A stretch of 64,000 nt of DNA from Paenibacillus lutimineralis (GCF_003991425.1 NZ_CP034346.1:2455501-2519500); one strand, 5' to 3'. Positions 53,665-62,638 are shown, numbered from the stretch's first letter. Translations and numbers: made by a program. The notes: a model not told the origin generated them from the letters alone.

Positions 53665-53758
53665 TGTCTATTCCCATATCGCCTATGCAGTGATCGCTGT
53701 GGGTGCACTCGCCTTTGTCGTGCTGTTCTTGCGCAAACGAAAAAAAGTGCAGTCCTAG
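53665..53758 (+). pseudogene. C-terminal fragment of a membrane protein (DedA-like?)
   Basis: In the frame ending with TAG 53756-53758 the DNA reads VYSHIAYAVIAVGALAFVV then LFLRKRKKVQS, a last membrane helix with a basic tail. No start codon or ribosome binding site precedes it, and a terminator lies just upstream. It looks like the end of a lost gene, perhaps of the DedA type, next to the broken uppP. The family assignment is weak. Confidence 0.45.
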
Positions 53759-53798
53759 AGCAACCCAATCTTTATAGCTTAGGAGCGAAAGCAAGCAA

Positions 53799-54423
53799 AT
53801 GGATATCATTTCACTTATAAAAGCATTTATTCTCGGTATTGTAGAAGGGCTGACAGAATTTGCTCCGGTCTCGTCTACGGGGCATATGATTATCGTCGAC
53901 GATATGTGGCTGAAGACTGATCTGATCTTCACCTCTAAATATGTCGCTAACACGTTCAAGGTAGTGGTTCAGCTCGGGTCCATTCTGGCCGTGCTTGTCG
54001 TATTTAAAGATCGCTTCATCGATATGCTTGGGCTGTCTCGGTTCAAAGCCAAGGGACGGGGAGAGCCGAGGAGTGGGAGTATGTCTGGGCGGTATCAAGG
54101 GAGACGCCTGAAGCTTCTCGCGTTCCGGATCGACCATATCTGGCGGCGTACTGCTTGGACTTAGCTACCGAGCGGCCGCGGACTTTACATTCATTATGGC
54201 GGTGCCGATCATGGCCGGTGCCAGTGCGCTCTCATTAATTAAGAATTGGCAGTACTTCACACTCGACGCTCTGCCCTTCTTCATCGTTGGATTTATCGCG
54301 GCCTTCTTGTTCGCTTTGCTGTCGATCCGCTTCTTCCTGAAGCTGATTAACCGGGTGAAGCTGGTCCCGTTTGCGGTGTATCGAATATTACTGGCAGTCG
54401 TCATCTGGTTTGTATATTTCTAG
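53799..54423 (+). pseudogene. uppP: Undecaprenyl-diphosphatase, internally deleted and frameshifted
   Basis: The 5' part encodes [20 protein letters not shown] and [11 protein letters not shown], the UppP start; the frame continues through [11 protein letters not shown] and then stops at 54164. From about 54109 another frame encodes [34 protein letters not shown] and the UppP C-terminus, to TAG at 54423. The middle (about 75 residues expected before FSRSGST) is missing and replaced by roughly 70 bases of unrelated-looking sequence. The gene should be non-functional unless two pieces cooperate, which is unlikely. GGAGCG precedes the start. Confidence 0.85.
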
Positions 54424-54655
54424 AATAGTTGCCTGGAAGATTTCTGAAGTAAAAATGATCTGCATACAGCTCTTTGGACCCTCTGTCGGTTAATCCGGCG
54501 GGGGGTTCGTGCATTAGAATCAAACTTCGATAAGATACGAGAGCCATAGATTTAAAATGAAAATGCAGGTATTTATTTTCCAGACAAAGAAATATATAGG
54601 GTGAAACATGCATCTAAGAATTTGAATGACATGCAAACGGGACAGGAGGCCAATA

Positions 54656-55069
54656 ATGCGATTTATGATGATTGTCAAAGCTACATCCGATTCCGAGGCT
54701 GGCGTGAAGCCCAGTCCGGAGCTTCTGGAGGCGATGCTCAGGTATAACGAGGAATTGGCAAAGGCTGGCGTTCTAGTGGCCGCAGACGGTCTGCGGCCGA
54801 GCTCGGGCGGAATCCGTATTTCCTATCCGGAGCCCGGAGGAAAGCCAAAAATGGTGGACGGGCCGTTCACCGAATCGAAGGAGATTATTGCAGGCTATAC
54901 CCTGATCGAGGTGAATTCACGGGAAGAGGCAATTGAATGGGCGCTGCGTATGCCGGACCCGCATGGTCAAGGGCAAGGAGAGATCGAGCTGCGGCAAATA
55001 TTTGACCCGGAAGAGTTATCGTCCGACGCGGACACCCAAGCTAAGATCAAAGGGCAGTTCGGATTATGA
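54656..55069 (+). CDS. YCII-related (DGPF domain) protein
   Basis: 137 residues starting MRFMMIVKATSDSEAGV, with the DGPF signature (MVDGPFTESKEIIAGYTLIEV) near residues 66-86. The family is of unknown function and often sits beside ECF sigma or PhnB-like genes, as here. AGGAGG lies about 8 bases before ATG 54656; the longer frame crosses it. The 230-base gap before it holds nothing recognisable. Confidence 0.85.
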   Translation: MRFMMIVKATSDSEAGVKPSPELLEAMLRYNEELAKAGVLVAADGLRPSSGGIRISYPEPGGKPKMVDGPFTESKEIIAGYTLIEVNSREEAIEWALRMPDPHGQGQGEIELRQIFDPEELSSDADTQAKIKGQFGL

Positions 55070-55226
55070 ACGTAGGCAAAATGGAATAAGACATGTTTTT
55101 AAAAAAATATTTTTGGTTGTTGTCGATTTTGCGATTTCCCATTCGTCGTTTAGATAGAAACGGCTTCCAAGCAGTTTGAAGCACGCAGGTTTCAATCTAA
55201 TAAATGGTGAAAGGTAGGTCGTTGAA

Positions 55227-55625
55227 ATGAATGCAAAACTAGTTCCTTATCTGATGTCGGAGGATGCAAGAACTCAGGCGGAGTTTTACAAAAAGGTACT
55301 TAGCGGCGAGATCCTAGCGATCAAGACATATGGTGAGGTGCCAGGTACTCCTGAAGAGATTAAAGATAAAGTGATGCATATGGTTTTATCTTTGGCAGGA
55401 GGAAATATACTATTCTTTAGCGATATTTTTGAACCTGTGGAGGGCAACCGCAACATAAGTCTGTCATTGACTTTCGAGGATGAGACGGAGGCGAGACAGG
55501 CCTTTGCAGAACTTAGGGAAGGCGGAGAGATCCGTTATCCGTTCGAGCTTCAGCCATGGGGAGCCTGTTATGGTGAAATCTTGGACCGATTCGGTGTTAC
55601 GTGGCAGTTTGCTACAACAATCTGA
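55227..55625 (+). CDS. VOC family (PhnB-like) protein
   Basis: 132 residues of the glyoxalase/bleomycin-resistance fold: LVPYLMSEDARTQAEFYKKVL at the N-terminus, GGNILFFSDI, and PWGACYGEILDRFGVTWQF at the C-terminus, the DUF1428/PhnB pattern. The metal ligands are not certain. The start follows GAAAGGTAGG. It lies with YCII and DUF1801 genes, a frequent trio of small enzymes or stress proteins. Confidence 0.85.
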   Translation: MNAKLVPYLMSEDARTQAEFYKKVLSGEILAIKTYGEVPGTPEEIKDKVMHMVLSLAGGNILFFSDIFEPVEGNRNISLSLTFEDETEARQAFAELREGGEIRYPFELQPWGACYGEILDRFGVTWQFATTI

Positions 55626-55672
55626 TCATAGATTTGGAAGAACTCTATTTTATACCTAAGGGGGAAGATGAT

Positions 55673-56011
55673 ATGAATCAAGAGGTCACGGACTTTATCA
55701 ATGAAATCAAGGAGACTTGGCAAAAGGAAGTAGCGATCAGCTTACGTGAGTTGGTTTATCAGGCAATCCCGGATGCCCAGGAGCGTCTTCAATATAAGAA
55801 GCCTCATTTCTTGAAGAATGGAAAATATGCCGCTGTCATTTCCACCTCCAAGGATGCGGTCAGCTTTACGATTTTTAATCCGGCGGGGATTGAATTTCCC
55901 GAAGGAATATTCGATGGTCCTCCTGAGCGAAAAACGTTGAAGCTGCGCCAGGGGCAAGCTTATGACTCGGAGCAGCTGGCGAATCTTGTTACCCAGGCTA
56001 CGAGTATATAA
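55673..56011 (+). CDS. DUF1801 family protein
   Basis: 112 residues starting MNQEVTDFINEIKETWQKEV; contains RLQYKKPHFLKNGKYAAVIS and KTLKLRQGQAYDSEQLANLV, the iron-chaperone-like DUF1801 pattern. Start ATG 55673 behind AAGGGGGAAG. It lies 47 bases after the VOC gene and is likely cotranscribed. The molecular role is unknown. Confidence 0.82.
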   Translation: MNQEVTDFINEIKETWQKEVAISLRELVYQAIPDAQERLQYKKPHFLKNGKYAAVISTSKDAVSFTIFNPAGIEFPEGIFDGPPERKTLKLRQGQAYDSEQLANLVTQATSI

Positions 56012-56022
56012 CCATCCACTAG

Positions 56023-56063
56023 AAATAACCCTTCGATCATTTAAAATGATGGAGGGTTATTTT
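56023..56063 (+). terminator. Bidirectional terminator after DUF1801 gene
   Basis: An AAATAACCCT/AGGGTTATTT stem with an inner ATCATTT/AAATGAT hairpin, between convergent genes. Confidence 0.8.
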
Positions 56064-57109
56064 GCAGACAATCCTTTGTACATGCTTCGGTACACGGCAG
56101 GGGTGAGGCTCTCAAACTTCTTGAACGTCTTAATGAAATAGCCCGCATCGCAGAAGCCCAGATCATCACTCACTTGATTAACCGACAAATCGGTGGATTC
56201 AAGTAGCTGCTTGGCCCATTCAATCTTCAATCTGGCAATGAAGACCGAGAAAGTCTCTCCCGTCTCCTTGGTGAAGATCCGACTGAAGTAGCTGGGACTG
56301 AGATGACAGAGCTTAGCCATCTCCTTCAAGCCGAAGCTCTCCTGTTTATGCGCATAAATATAATCAAAGGCAGGTTGGAGTACAGAATTCGAGGAGATGA
56401 ATCTGTCAGCTCCGTTTTTTAACTTCGTGTTGATTAACGCCCCCGACAACTCCTGCTGGATCGATTGAATTTTACGATATGTACGGTCGGATGGGTCTAG
56501 TACTTGGCTAGAATTGGGACTGGAAGCGTCTAAATTTGAGGTCAGCATTCCTTTGTACAGATCGACGGTCGTATGCTTCTGAATCGCTTCTTCCACGATA
56601 TAAGTGCTTAATTGCAGCAGCAGGTCCACGCATTTCGTCACTTCATCATAAGATAAGACCGGCAAAGCATTGTAATGCTCCTCTAGCGCTTGGAACTTGC
56701 GATAGGTCTCAACATTGGGAGGTCGCGATACGACCTGTTCCAGCAGAGGCATATCAGGTTCACGCAGCTTAAGCTGACCGGCCATAATAGCACCAAGATA
56801 TTGATTGTCGATAATGATCGGTATGGCGATATCGATAATATTGAAATGGCATAAATAGATATATGGTTTATTCTGACGGACGGCTTCAAGCCCGCCGCGG
56901 GCATCACATTTTTGACAATATTGCGAGAGATGGGAGTCCTGACGTACCCCTTGACAGAAGGGCTGACAGTAGCTGTGTTTGGTCACAGGAATACCCTTAT
57001 AATCAACCGTCAGAATGGCCATCTTCGTCACAAGCGATAGAGCATCCTGCAGCTTTTCCCATTTCCCCAGATCTATAATCTCTTCTAAGTCAAATCGGGA
57101 TTTGGACAT
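56057..57109 (-). CDS. AraC-family regulator with PocR sensor domain
   Basis: About 350 residues. The N-terminal PocR domain has four cysteines (PFCQGVRQDSHLSQYCQKCDARGG pattern, C-x16-C-x2-C region) and IAIPIIIDNQYLGAIMAGQL. The C-terminal AraC domain has two helix-turn-helix units (LKEMAKLCHLSPSYFSRIFT; SVNQVSDDLGFCDAGYFIKTF). Start ATG 57109 behind GGAG. It is divergent from gldA-dhaKL and probably activates those genes in response to glycerol or a related small molecule (inference from context). Confidence 0.88.
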   Translation of the reverse strand: MSKSRFDLEEIIDLGKWEKLQDALSLVTKMAILTVDYKGIPVTKHSYCQPFCQGVRQDSHLSQYCQKCDARGGLEAVRQNKPYIYLCHFNIIDIAIPIIIDNQYLGAIMAGQLKLREPDMPLLEQVVSRPPNVETYRKFQALEEHYNALPVLSYDEVTKCVDLLLQLSTYIVEEAIQKHTTVDLYKGMLTSNLDASSPNSSQVLDPSDRTYRKIQSIQQELSGALINTKLKNGADRFISSNSVLQPAFDYIYAHKQESFGLKEMAKLCHLSPSYFSRIFTKETGETFSVFIARLKIEWAKQLLESTDLSVNQVSDDLGFCDAGYFIKTFKKFESLTPAVYRSMYKGLSAK

Positions 57110-57163
57110 GGTTGTCATCTCCAGTTTAAGTAATAGAAACACACACTATATTTATTATAGCGA

Positions 57164-57225
57164 ATTGTTCTATTAGAGGACAAGAAAATACGATTACATA
57201 GAACAATGACAAGAAAACACGATAA
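57164..57225 (+). promoter_or_regulatory. Candidate regulator operators between araC-like gene and gldA
   Basis: GACAAGAAAATACGATTA (57179-57196) and GACAAGAAAACACGATAA (57208-57225) are direct repeats 29 bases apart, 16 of 18 identical; AAGAAAACGC follows as a partial third unit. ATTGTTCTAT (57164-57173) and ATAGAACAAT (57198-57207) form a perfect 10-base inverted repeat flanking the first unit. Tandem sites about three helix turns apart suit an AraC-type activator. Confidence 0.55.
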
Positions 57226-57284
57226 GAAAACGCTTTAAATCGAGCTCTTTGTTTCATGCTTCTCAAAATAGTGCATCCTATAAT
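57225..57284 (+). promoter_or_regulatory. cre-like site and -10 box of gldA-dhaKL
   Basis: AGAAAACGCTTTAA at 57225-57238 matches the cre consensus, read in reverse, at 13 of 14 positions. TATAAT at 57279-57284 is a perfect -10, but no -35 at 17-18 bases is apparent, which suits an activator-dependent promoter also subject to catabolite control. Confidence 0.5.
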
Positions 57285-57315
57285 TAATGTATAAACGATT
57301 TGAGGAGGATGTAAG

Positions 57316-58452
57316 ATGAGAAGAGCGTTTATTAGTCCAACGAAATATGTGCAAGGGGAAAATGAACTGTTAAATCTGGGCTATTTTGTGAAGACATTTG
57401 GTGATTCTGCACTGTTAATTGCACATCCTGATGATGTAGCACGAGTGAAGGACAAGCTTGAGGCAACTAAACATAAATTCGACATTACCTTTGTAGAAAG
57501 CGGATTTCATGGGGAATGTTCGCGTCCGGAAGTAGCTAGATTGCAGGCGTTGGCGAAGGAGCATAACTGTGCATGTACGATTGGTCTTGGCGGCGGCAAG
57601 GCGATTGATACGGCAAAATGTGTAGCTGAAGGCGAGGCTCTGATCATCGTACCGACGATCGCGGCCACCGATGCACCAACAAGCCATTCCGCCGTTCTCT
57701 ATACTCCAGAGGGAGAATTCGATGATTATGCGTATTTTAAGCAAAGTCCGAGTGTAGTCATGATCGATACGACAGTCATTGCTCAAGCGCCGACGAGATT
57801 TCTCGTTGCCGGGATGGGAGATGCACTCTCGACTTATTTTGAGGCTAGAGCTACAGCAAATTCGTATTCCAATGTGAACGCCGGATTGCCGTGCGGTGTC
57901 CGCGAAGGCGTATGCGGTGATGCCAAAGGGACGATTACAGCGCTGGGACTCGCCAAGCTATGTTATGAGACCTTGCTGGAGAACGGTTATAAGGCCAAGC
58001 TGGCCTGTGATCAGAATATTGTGACCCCGGCTCTGGAGAATATCGTAGAGACGAATATTCTGTTATCAGGATTAGGCTTTGAAAGCGGCGGACTGGCTGC
58101 GATTCATGCCATTCACAACGGCCTAACAGCTCTAGAAGGGACGCATCATTATTACCATGGGGAGAAGGTTGCCTTCAGTACGATTGCCCAATTAGTGCTT
58201 GAAAATGCCGACCGGGCAGAAATGAAAGAAGTGCTGGATTTCTCCCTCTCCATCGGCCTCCCGGTATGTCTGGCAGATATCGGTGTAGAGCATGTGACCT
58301 ATGAGGAACTGCTTGAAGTGGCTAAGAAAGCATGTATCGCTGAAGAGTCCATCCACTCGATGCCGTTCCCGATTTCCGAAGACGCGGTTGCGTCGGCGAT
58401 TATGGCTGCTGACCATTTAGGACGTCAATATAAATTAACTAAGGAGGTTTAA
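57316..58452 (+). CDS. gldA: Glycerol dehydrogenase
   Basis: NAD-dependent oxidation of glycerol to dihydroxyacetone. 378 residues of the iron-containing alcohol dehydrogenase group in its zinc form: GLGGGKAIDTAK (NAD loop near residue 91), ATDAPTSHSAV, and probable zinc ligands Asp169 (GMGDALSTY), His264 (LAAIHAIHNG) and His281 (YYHGEKVAF). AGGAGG precedes the ATG. One base separates it from dhaKL, whose product phosphorylates the dihydroxyacetone. Confidence 0.95.
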   Translation: MRRAFISPTKYVQGENELLNLGYFVKTFGDSALLIAHPDDVARVKDKLEATKHKFDITFVESGFHGECSRPEVARLQALAKEHNCACTIGLGGGKAIDTAKCVAEGEALIIVPTIAATDAPTSHSAVLYTPEGEFDDYAYFKQSPSVVMIDTTVIAQAPTRFLVAGMGDALSTYFEARATANSYSNVNAGLPCGVREGVCGDAKGTITALGLAKLCYETLLENGYKAKLACDQNIVTPALENIVETNILLSGLGFESGGLAAIHAIHNGLTALEGTHHYYHGEKVAFSTIAQLVLENADRAEMKEVLDFSLSIGLPVCLADIGVEHVTYEELLEVAKKACIAEESIHSMPFPISEDAVASAIMAADHLGRQYKLTKEV

Positions 58453-58453
58453 G

Positions 58454-60214
58454 ATGAAAAAAATTATGAACAAGCCTGAAACCTTGGTTCGGGAAATGTG
58501 CAACGGGTTAGTGCTGGCGCATCCTGAACTGGATTTCAATTATAAATTCAAGGTCATTTCCAAAAAGAAGACCAATCCCGATAAAGTGACGCTGATCAGT
58601 GGCGGTGGGAGTGGGCATGAGCCCGCTCATGCCGGATTTGTAGGCAGCGGAATGCTGGATGCGGCCGTATGTGGCGACGTATTCGCTTCTCCATCGCAAA
58701 TCCAGGTATATCAAGCGATTCGCAATACGGCAGGTAGCAAAGGAACTCTGTTGATCATTAAGAACTATAGCGGCGATATTATGAATTTTAAAAATGCAGC
58801 TCATCTTGCTAGCGAAGACGGCCTTGAGGTGGATTATGTCAAGGTGGACGATGATATCGCTGTTGAAGATAGTCTCTATACGGTAGGGAGAAGGGGCGTC
58901 GCCGGAACGGTACTCGTTCATAAGGTTGCAGGAGCGGCTGCCGAGGCAGGCTTATCATTGCTTGAAGTGAAGGAAGCGGCTCTGCACGCGATTGACAATG
59001 TGCGCAGTCTTGGCTTTGCTTTTACCTCCAGCACGGTGCCAGCCAAGGGTACTCCTACCTTCCAAATCGAAGATCATGAGATGGAATTCGGGGTAGGGAT
59101 TCACGGTGAGCCGGGCATTCGCCGGGAAGAGCTGGTGTCTGCTGATGAATTGGCAAAGCGCATGGTCGAATCGCTGTTGGACAATCTGCACCTCAATGAT
59201 CAGACGGAGCAGGAAGTCGCCGTATTGATTAACGGGTTCGGTGCTACACCGCTTCAAGAGCTGTATTTGCTGAACAATTCGGTTATTCGGGAATTGACGG
59301 CGAAGAACAAGCGGGTGTTCAAGACGTTTGTCGGCAACTACATGACAAGCATTGATATGGCCGGTGCCTCGGTAACCATCATGAAGCTCGACGATACGCT
59401 GAAGAAATGGTTGTCTGCACCTTGCGATACACCGACATTAGCGGTTAAAGGCCCGTTCGAGCCGGTAAATTATACAGAGGTCATCCGTGAGGAGAAAGTG
59501 GCAGGCGAAGTATCATATAAGAACGAGACCGACCCTGCGGCAGCAGTCATTCAGAACGATCGGCTATCGTTGCAAAATATCGTCTACCTAATCGATCAAA
59601 TGAGTGAGGTCATTATCGAAAATGAAGTTCCGTTCTGTGAGCTTGACGCTCACGCGGGTGACGGCGACTTTGGAATGAGTGTGGCCAAAGGCTTCAAGCA
59701 GTTAAAAGTGGAGTGGAATGAGATTATCACTCACCATCAACAGAATATCGGCGATTTCCTTGACGCCTGCTCGCTCGTTATTATGGAGCACTGCGGCGGG
59801 GCCTCTGGACCGATCTGGGGATCGGGCTTCCGGGCCGCCGGCAAGTATGCTCAGCAGAAGCAGGAGCTGTCCGTCAGCGAGGTTGCCGATATGATGCAGG
59901 CCGTAGTCAAAGGAATCCAGGATACGGGTGAGAGGTCCTTTGGCCGGGGAGCCGTCGTTGGCGACAAGACACTTATCGATGCGCTTGTGCCGCTTGCGGA
60001 CCAGTGGACGAAGAGTGCTGAGCAAGGCGATAATCTGAAGCAGGCGGCTGTTAAGGCGGCCGAGGCTGCAGTTCAAGGTGCGCAGAAGACAGCGGAGATC
60101 GTAGCCCGGATGGGCCGAGCTGGCACGGTAGGTGAACGGAGCATCGGTTACCCGGATGCTGGTGCGTACGCGCTTGGGGTTATTTTTACGGAGCTGGCGA
60201 AGGCAATGAAATAA
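58454..60214 (+). CDS. dhaKL: ATP-dependent dihydroxyacetone kinase (DhaK-DhaL fusion)
   Basis: 586 residues. The DhaK domain (1 to about 330) has LISGGGSGHEPAHAGFVG and His217 in VGIHGEPGI, which binds dihydroxyacetone covalently. After a linker, the DhaL domain has the Mg-ATP aspartates Asp398, Asp403 and Asp405 (DAHAGDGDFG), GGASGPIWGSGFRAAG and GRAGTVGERSIGYPDAGA. The fused form uses ATP directly, unlike the PTS-dependent three-subunit form. The product is dihydroxyacetone phosphate for glycolysis. AAGGAGG precedes the ATG. Confidence 0.95.
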   Translation: MKKIMNKPETLVREMCNGLVLAHPELDFNYKFKVISKKKTNPDKVTLISGGGSGHEPAHAGFVGSGMLDAAVCGDVFASPSQIQVYQAIRNTAGSKGTLLIIKNYSGDIMNFKNAAHLASEDGLEVDYVKVDDDIAVEDSLYTVGRRGVAGTVLVHKVAGAAAEAGLSLLEVKEAALHAIDNVRSLGFAFTSSTVPAKGTPTFQIEDHEMEFGVGIHGEPGIRREELVSADELAKRMVESLLDNLHLNDQTEQEVAVLINGFGATPLQELYLLNNSVIRELTAKNKRVFKTFVGNYMTSIDMAGASVTIMKLDDTLKKWLSAPCDTPTLAVKGPFEPVNYTEVIREEKVAGEVSYKNETDPAAAVIQNDRLSLQNIVYLIDQMSEVIIENEVPFCELDAHAGDGDFGMSVAKGFKQLKVEWNEIITHHQQNIGDFLDACSLVIMEHCGGASGPIWGSGFRAAGKYAQQKQELSVSEVADMMQAVVKGIQDTGERSFGRGAVVGDKTLIDALVPLADQWTKSAEQGDNLKQAAVKAAEAAVQGAQKTAEIVARMGRAGTVGERSIGYPDAGAYALGVIFTELAKAMK

Positions 60215-60269
60215 AACGAACTGTTTTTGGAGAGATTCGCCTTATTCCAGTGAATGCCCAAACAATTGC

Positions 60270-60312
60270 AAAAACAGCCCTCGTTAGGAAACATCCAACG
60301 AGGGCTGTTTTA
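60270..60312 (+). terminator. Terminator of gldA-dhaKL
   Basis: A long perfect stem AAACAGCCCTCGTT/AACGAGGGCTGTTT with an 11-base loop is followed by T residues; it probably serves both strands. The 60313-60466 stretch beyond it is GC-rich and shows no convincing frame. Confidence 0.9.
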
Positions 60313-60466
60313 TTAGATATTTACAAGCAGTGGGGGTAATAAGACAGAGAAATGACCACCGTCATGCGATGCCACACCGCACGCCGGGAGCTGCGGGTCC
60401 TCGGGCGATTGTATCTAAGAGGCGTCTACAATTTCATACCAAAAGTAAGAGGCGTTTAAAAGCAGA

Positions 60467-61114
60467 TCATCGAAGCAAGGCGAGTCGTCGATATTCCAGT
60501 TCAAAAATAAATTCGAAGGCTTCCAAATGCCGTTTGGCTTCCCAGATGCTGTTGCCCCAGGCATAAATGCCATGATTGCGCAATACGAATCCGGGAATAT
60601 CGGAATGGATGGCTCCGGGCACCAGTTTGGCAATGGAAGGGATATCTACATAGTTAGGTAGTACGGGAATTTCAATCGCTGCATTCTCTTCCCAGATTCC
60701 GAGCTCTTTGATCAGTTCGTTGCCCTGCACGGGGATGAATCCTTGATCCCCGTAAAATTCGCTAATCAAATTATTAAACACCGTATGTACATGGAAAATA
60801 GCACTGCAGCCGGTCATTCGGTAGATTTTAGCGTGAATCAAGCTTTCCCTACTTGGCTTAAGAGAGGTTGTCTCGCAAGCTTCGCCCACAGCATCAACGA
60901 ACAGAAAATCCTCCGGTGTGTGCATCGCTTTATCCTTGGCGCTAGAAGTGATCGCAAAATAAAATTCGTCTGGAGCATACTTGCCGACACAAGCAGATAA
61001 ATCGCCGCTTGTACCTGGGAACCAGCCCCTGGCAGCCAATTGTTCTTTTACGTCTTTAAGCTCGGCAAGCCTGGCTTGCTTCTCTTCCAAGGTAATTTGT
61101 GCAAAGGCCATCAT
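60467..61114 (-). CDS. mtnB: Methylthioribulose-1-phosphate dehydratase
   Basis: Class II aldolase-fold enzyme of methionine salvage. 215 residues with the substrate loop WFPGTSGDLSACVG, the zinc histidines in IFHVHTVFNN and VLRNHGIYAWG, and an acidic catalytic EL in VQGNELIKELG. AAGGAGGGAC precedes the ATG. No other mtn genes are adjacent, unlike the usual mtnWXBD cluster, and no S-box riboswitch is upstream. Confidence 0.9.
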   Translation of the reverse strand: MMAFAQITLEEKQARLAELKDVKEQLAARGWFPGTSGDLSACVGKYAPDEFYFAITSSAKDKAMHTPEDFLFVDAVGEACETTSLKPSRESLIHAKIYRMTGCSAIFHVHTVFNNLISEFYGDQGFIPVQGNELIKELGIWEENAAIEIPVLPNYVDIPSIAKLVPGAIHSDIPGFVLRNHGIYAWGNSIWEAKRHLEAFEFIFELEYRRLALLR

Positions 61115-61250
61115 TGACTACTGTCCCTCCTTAAAGATGCAAATCTCTTCTAACTCGTTAGATCAAATATATGCCTGCTCGCTAAGTCCCTAGCTGATTT
61201 GAAGTGAATACATAATTGCTAGAAAAATAATATCCCTGCCGACCATATGT

Positions 61251-61303
61251 CCCCCTGAAGTTGGCCTGATCCGGCGGGGAAGGATCGGGCCTACTTCAGG
61301 GGG
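61251..61303 (-). other. Long GC-rich stem-loop between mtnB and proC
   Basis: CCCCCTGAAGT-T-GGCC-T-GATCC pairs with GGATC-G-GGCC-T-ACTTCAGGGGG around the loop GGCGGGGA: 20 pairs with one mismatch and one wobble. It follows the proC stop by about 75 bases. No T run follows on either strand, so it may be an mRNA-stabilising or imperfect terminator structure. Confidence 0.55.
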
Positions 61304-61378
61304 AGACCATTCCTTGGCACAAGATTGGAACTGACTTGGCCTTGTAGATACAGTATGGTGTCAGTCGTCTGGAACAGC

Positions 61379-62248
61379 TTATTGCAACGTGTCCTTCACG
61401 GCTTGCCCCATCTCACGCGAGCGTTCCTCTGCTCTGCGGACGGCGGCTTTGACTGTCTCTGTAAAACTACCCTCACGCAGTACATCCAATGCGGCCTGGG
61501 TCGAGCCATTTGGTGATGTAATATCTGCGCGCAGCTTGGCCGGGTCCTCGCCGGTCTCACGCATCATTACAGCCGCGCCGAGCACGGTCTGTATCGTTAA
61601 TTCCCGCGCTTGCTCTGGCGACAGCCCGCCCTCCATACCGGCAGCGATCATCGCTTCCATCAGGAAGTAGACATAGGCCGGGCCGCTGCCTGAAACACCG
61701 GTCAGAATTTCCATTTCCTCTTCCGGAATGACCGAGACGGTTCCGACCGCCTCGAACATCGTCAGTACCTGCTGTTTCTGTTCTTCGCTGACTTCGTCAG
61801 AGAAGGCGATCCCGGTTGCCCCGTAGCCAATGGAGCTTGAGGTGTTCGGCATCGTTCTGGCAATCGGGGCGGCGAAGCCAAGCAGCTTCTGAATCGTCTC
61901 GATGGACAAGCCAGCGATGACGGAGACGAGCAGCTGCTTCTTCGAGAGGTGAGGAGAGATCGCAGTGATCGCATCTTTGGCATCCTTCGGTTTCATCGCT
62001 AGCACGATGATGGAGGCTTCTTCCAACAGTTTGTTCTTCTGTTCCTCCTGATTGCTCGTGACTACTCCATATTGATTCGTCAGATAGGCCAGACGCTCCT
62101 GATTGCTGCGATTCAGCATCGATATCGAGGCAGGCTTGGCTACCTGGTTATGAATGAGTCCGCGGGCGATCGCTTCGGCCATGGAACCGGCGCCGTAGAA
62201 GCTGATCGTACCTGGATTTGGAGTGTTTTTGTTCTCGTTAGTGACCAT
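61379..62248 (-). CDS. proC: Pyrroline-5-carboxylate reductase
   Basis: Last step of proline synthesis. 289 residues with the NAD(P) loop FYGAGSMAEAIARGL, MPNTSSSIGYGATG, and the C-terminal GVSGSGPAYVYFLMEAM and LRADITSPNGSTQAAL. AGGTC/GGAGG precedes the ATG. It is 465 bases downstream of proA on the same strand and probably has its own promoter within that gap. Confidence 0.95.
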   Translation of the reverse strand: MVTNENKNTPNPGTISFYGAGSMAEAIARGLIHNQVAKPASISMLNRSNQERLAYLTNQYGVVTSNQEEQKNKLLEEASIIVLAMKPKDAKDAITAISPHLSKKQLLVSVIAGLSIETIQKLLGFAAPIARTMPNTSSSIGYGATGIAFSDEVSEEQKQQVLTMFEAVGTVSVIPEEEMEILTGVSGSGPAYVYFLMEAMIAAGMEGGLSPEQARELTIQTVLGAAVMMRETGEDPAKLRADITSPNGSTQAALDVLREGSFTETVKAAVRRAEERSREMGQAVKDTLQ

Positions 62249-62366
62249 GGTAAGACCTCCACTTTGATAACTGGATTGGTATAGTCTAAGTATGCCCGAT
62301 GTGGGACTGAGTAACTAAAAATAAGCGGCAGATCAGCATCAGCGCAGCTTGTACTTGAATTCCAAC

Positions 62367-62560
62367 CTCTAACGGAACAGACAGCCGTTATATTGCAAGC
62401 TTCAAACCTTCGGAAATGTAGCGGAAATAGATTCCGTTATTCGCTGTTCCATCAGATGATTTCAGTATTATTGCCTGTAATAAGGCTCCCCAATTTCCGT
62501 TAGATTTGCCTTAACTCGCTTTTCGGCAACGATAACGTCCTGTATTTCCGCTACATGTCA
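62367..62560. repeat. Degenerate GCGGAAATA/TATTTCCGC repeat block
   Basis: The proC-proA gap carries several variants of one motif: TCTAACGGAACAG (62368), ATGTAGCGGAAATA (62416-62429), ATTCCGTTATTCGCTGTTCC (62431), AATTTCCGTTAGAT (62492), TATTTCCGCTACAT (62543-62556). The second and last are a perfect 14-base inverted repeat 113 bases apart. No reading frame was seen. It may be an intergenic repeat family of this lineage, distinct from the GTTCAAAAAG elements. Confidence 0.55.
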
Positions 62561-62638
62561 GATGGATCCATTTAGCTGCGCTGAGCTGACAACTCCATAT
62601 AATTGTTGAACATTCTATCCAAGCAAAGAGAGAATTTC

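Noticed and set aside
60330..60566. 78-codon plus-strand frame at the mtnB end
   Set aside because: It overlaps mtnB antisense, is Arg/Lys/Ser-rich, and follows a strong terminator without a promoter.
61115..61378. S-box riboswitch upstream of mtnB
   Set aside because: The conserved S-box core sequences are absent; only a generic stem-loop is present, and it lies near the proC end.
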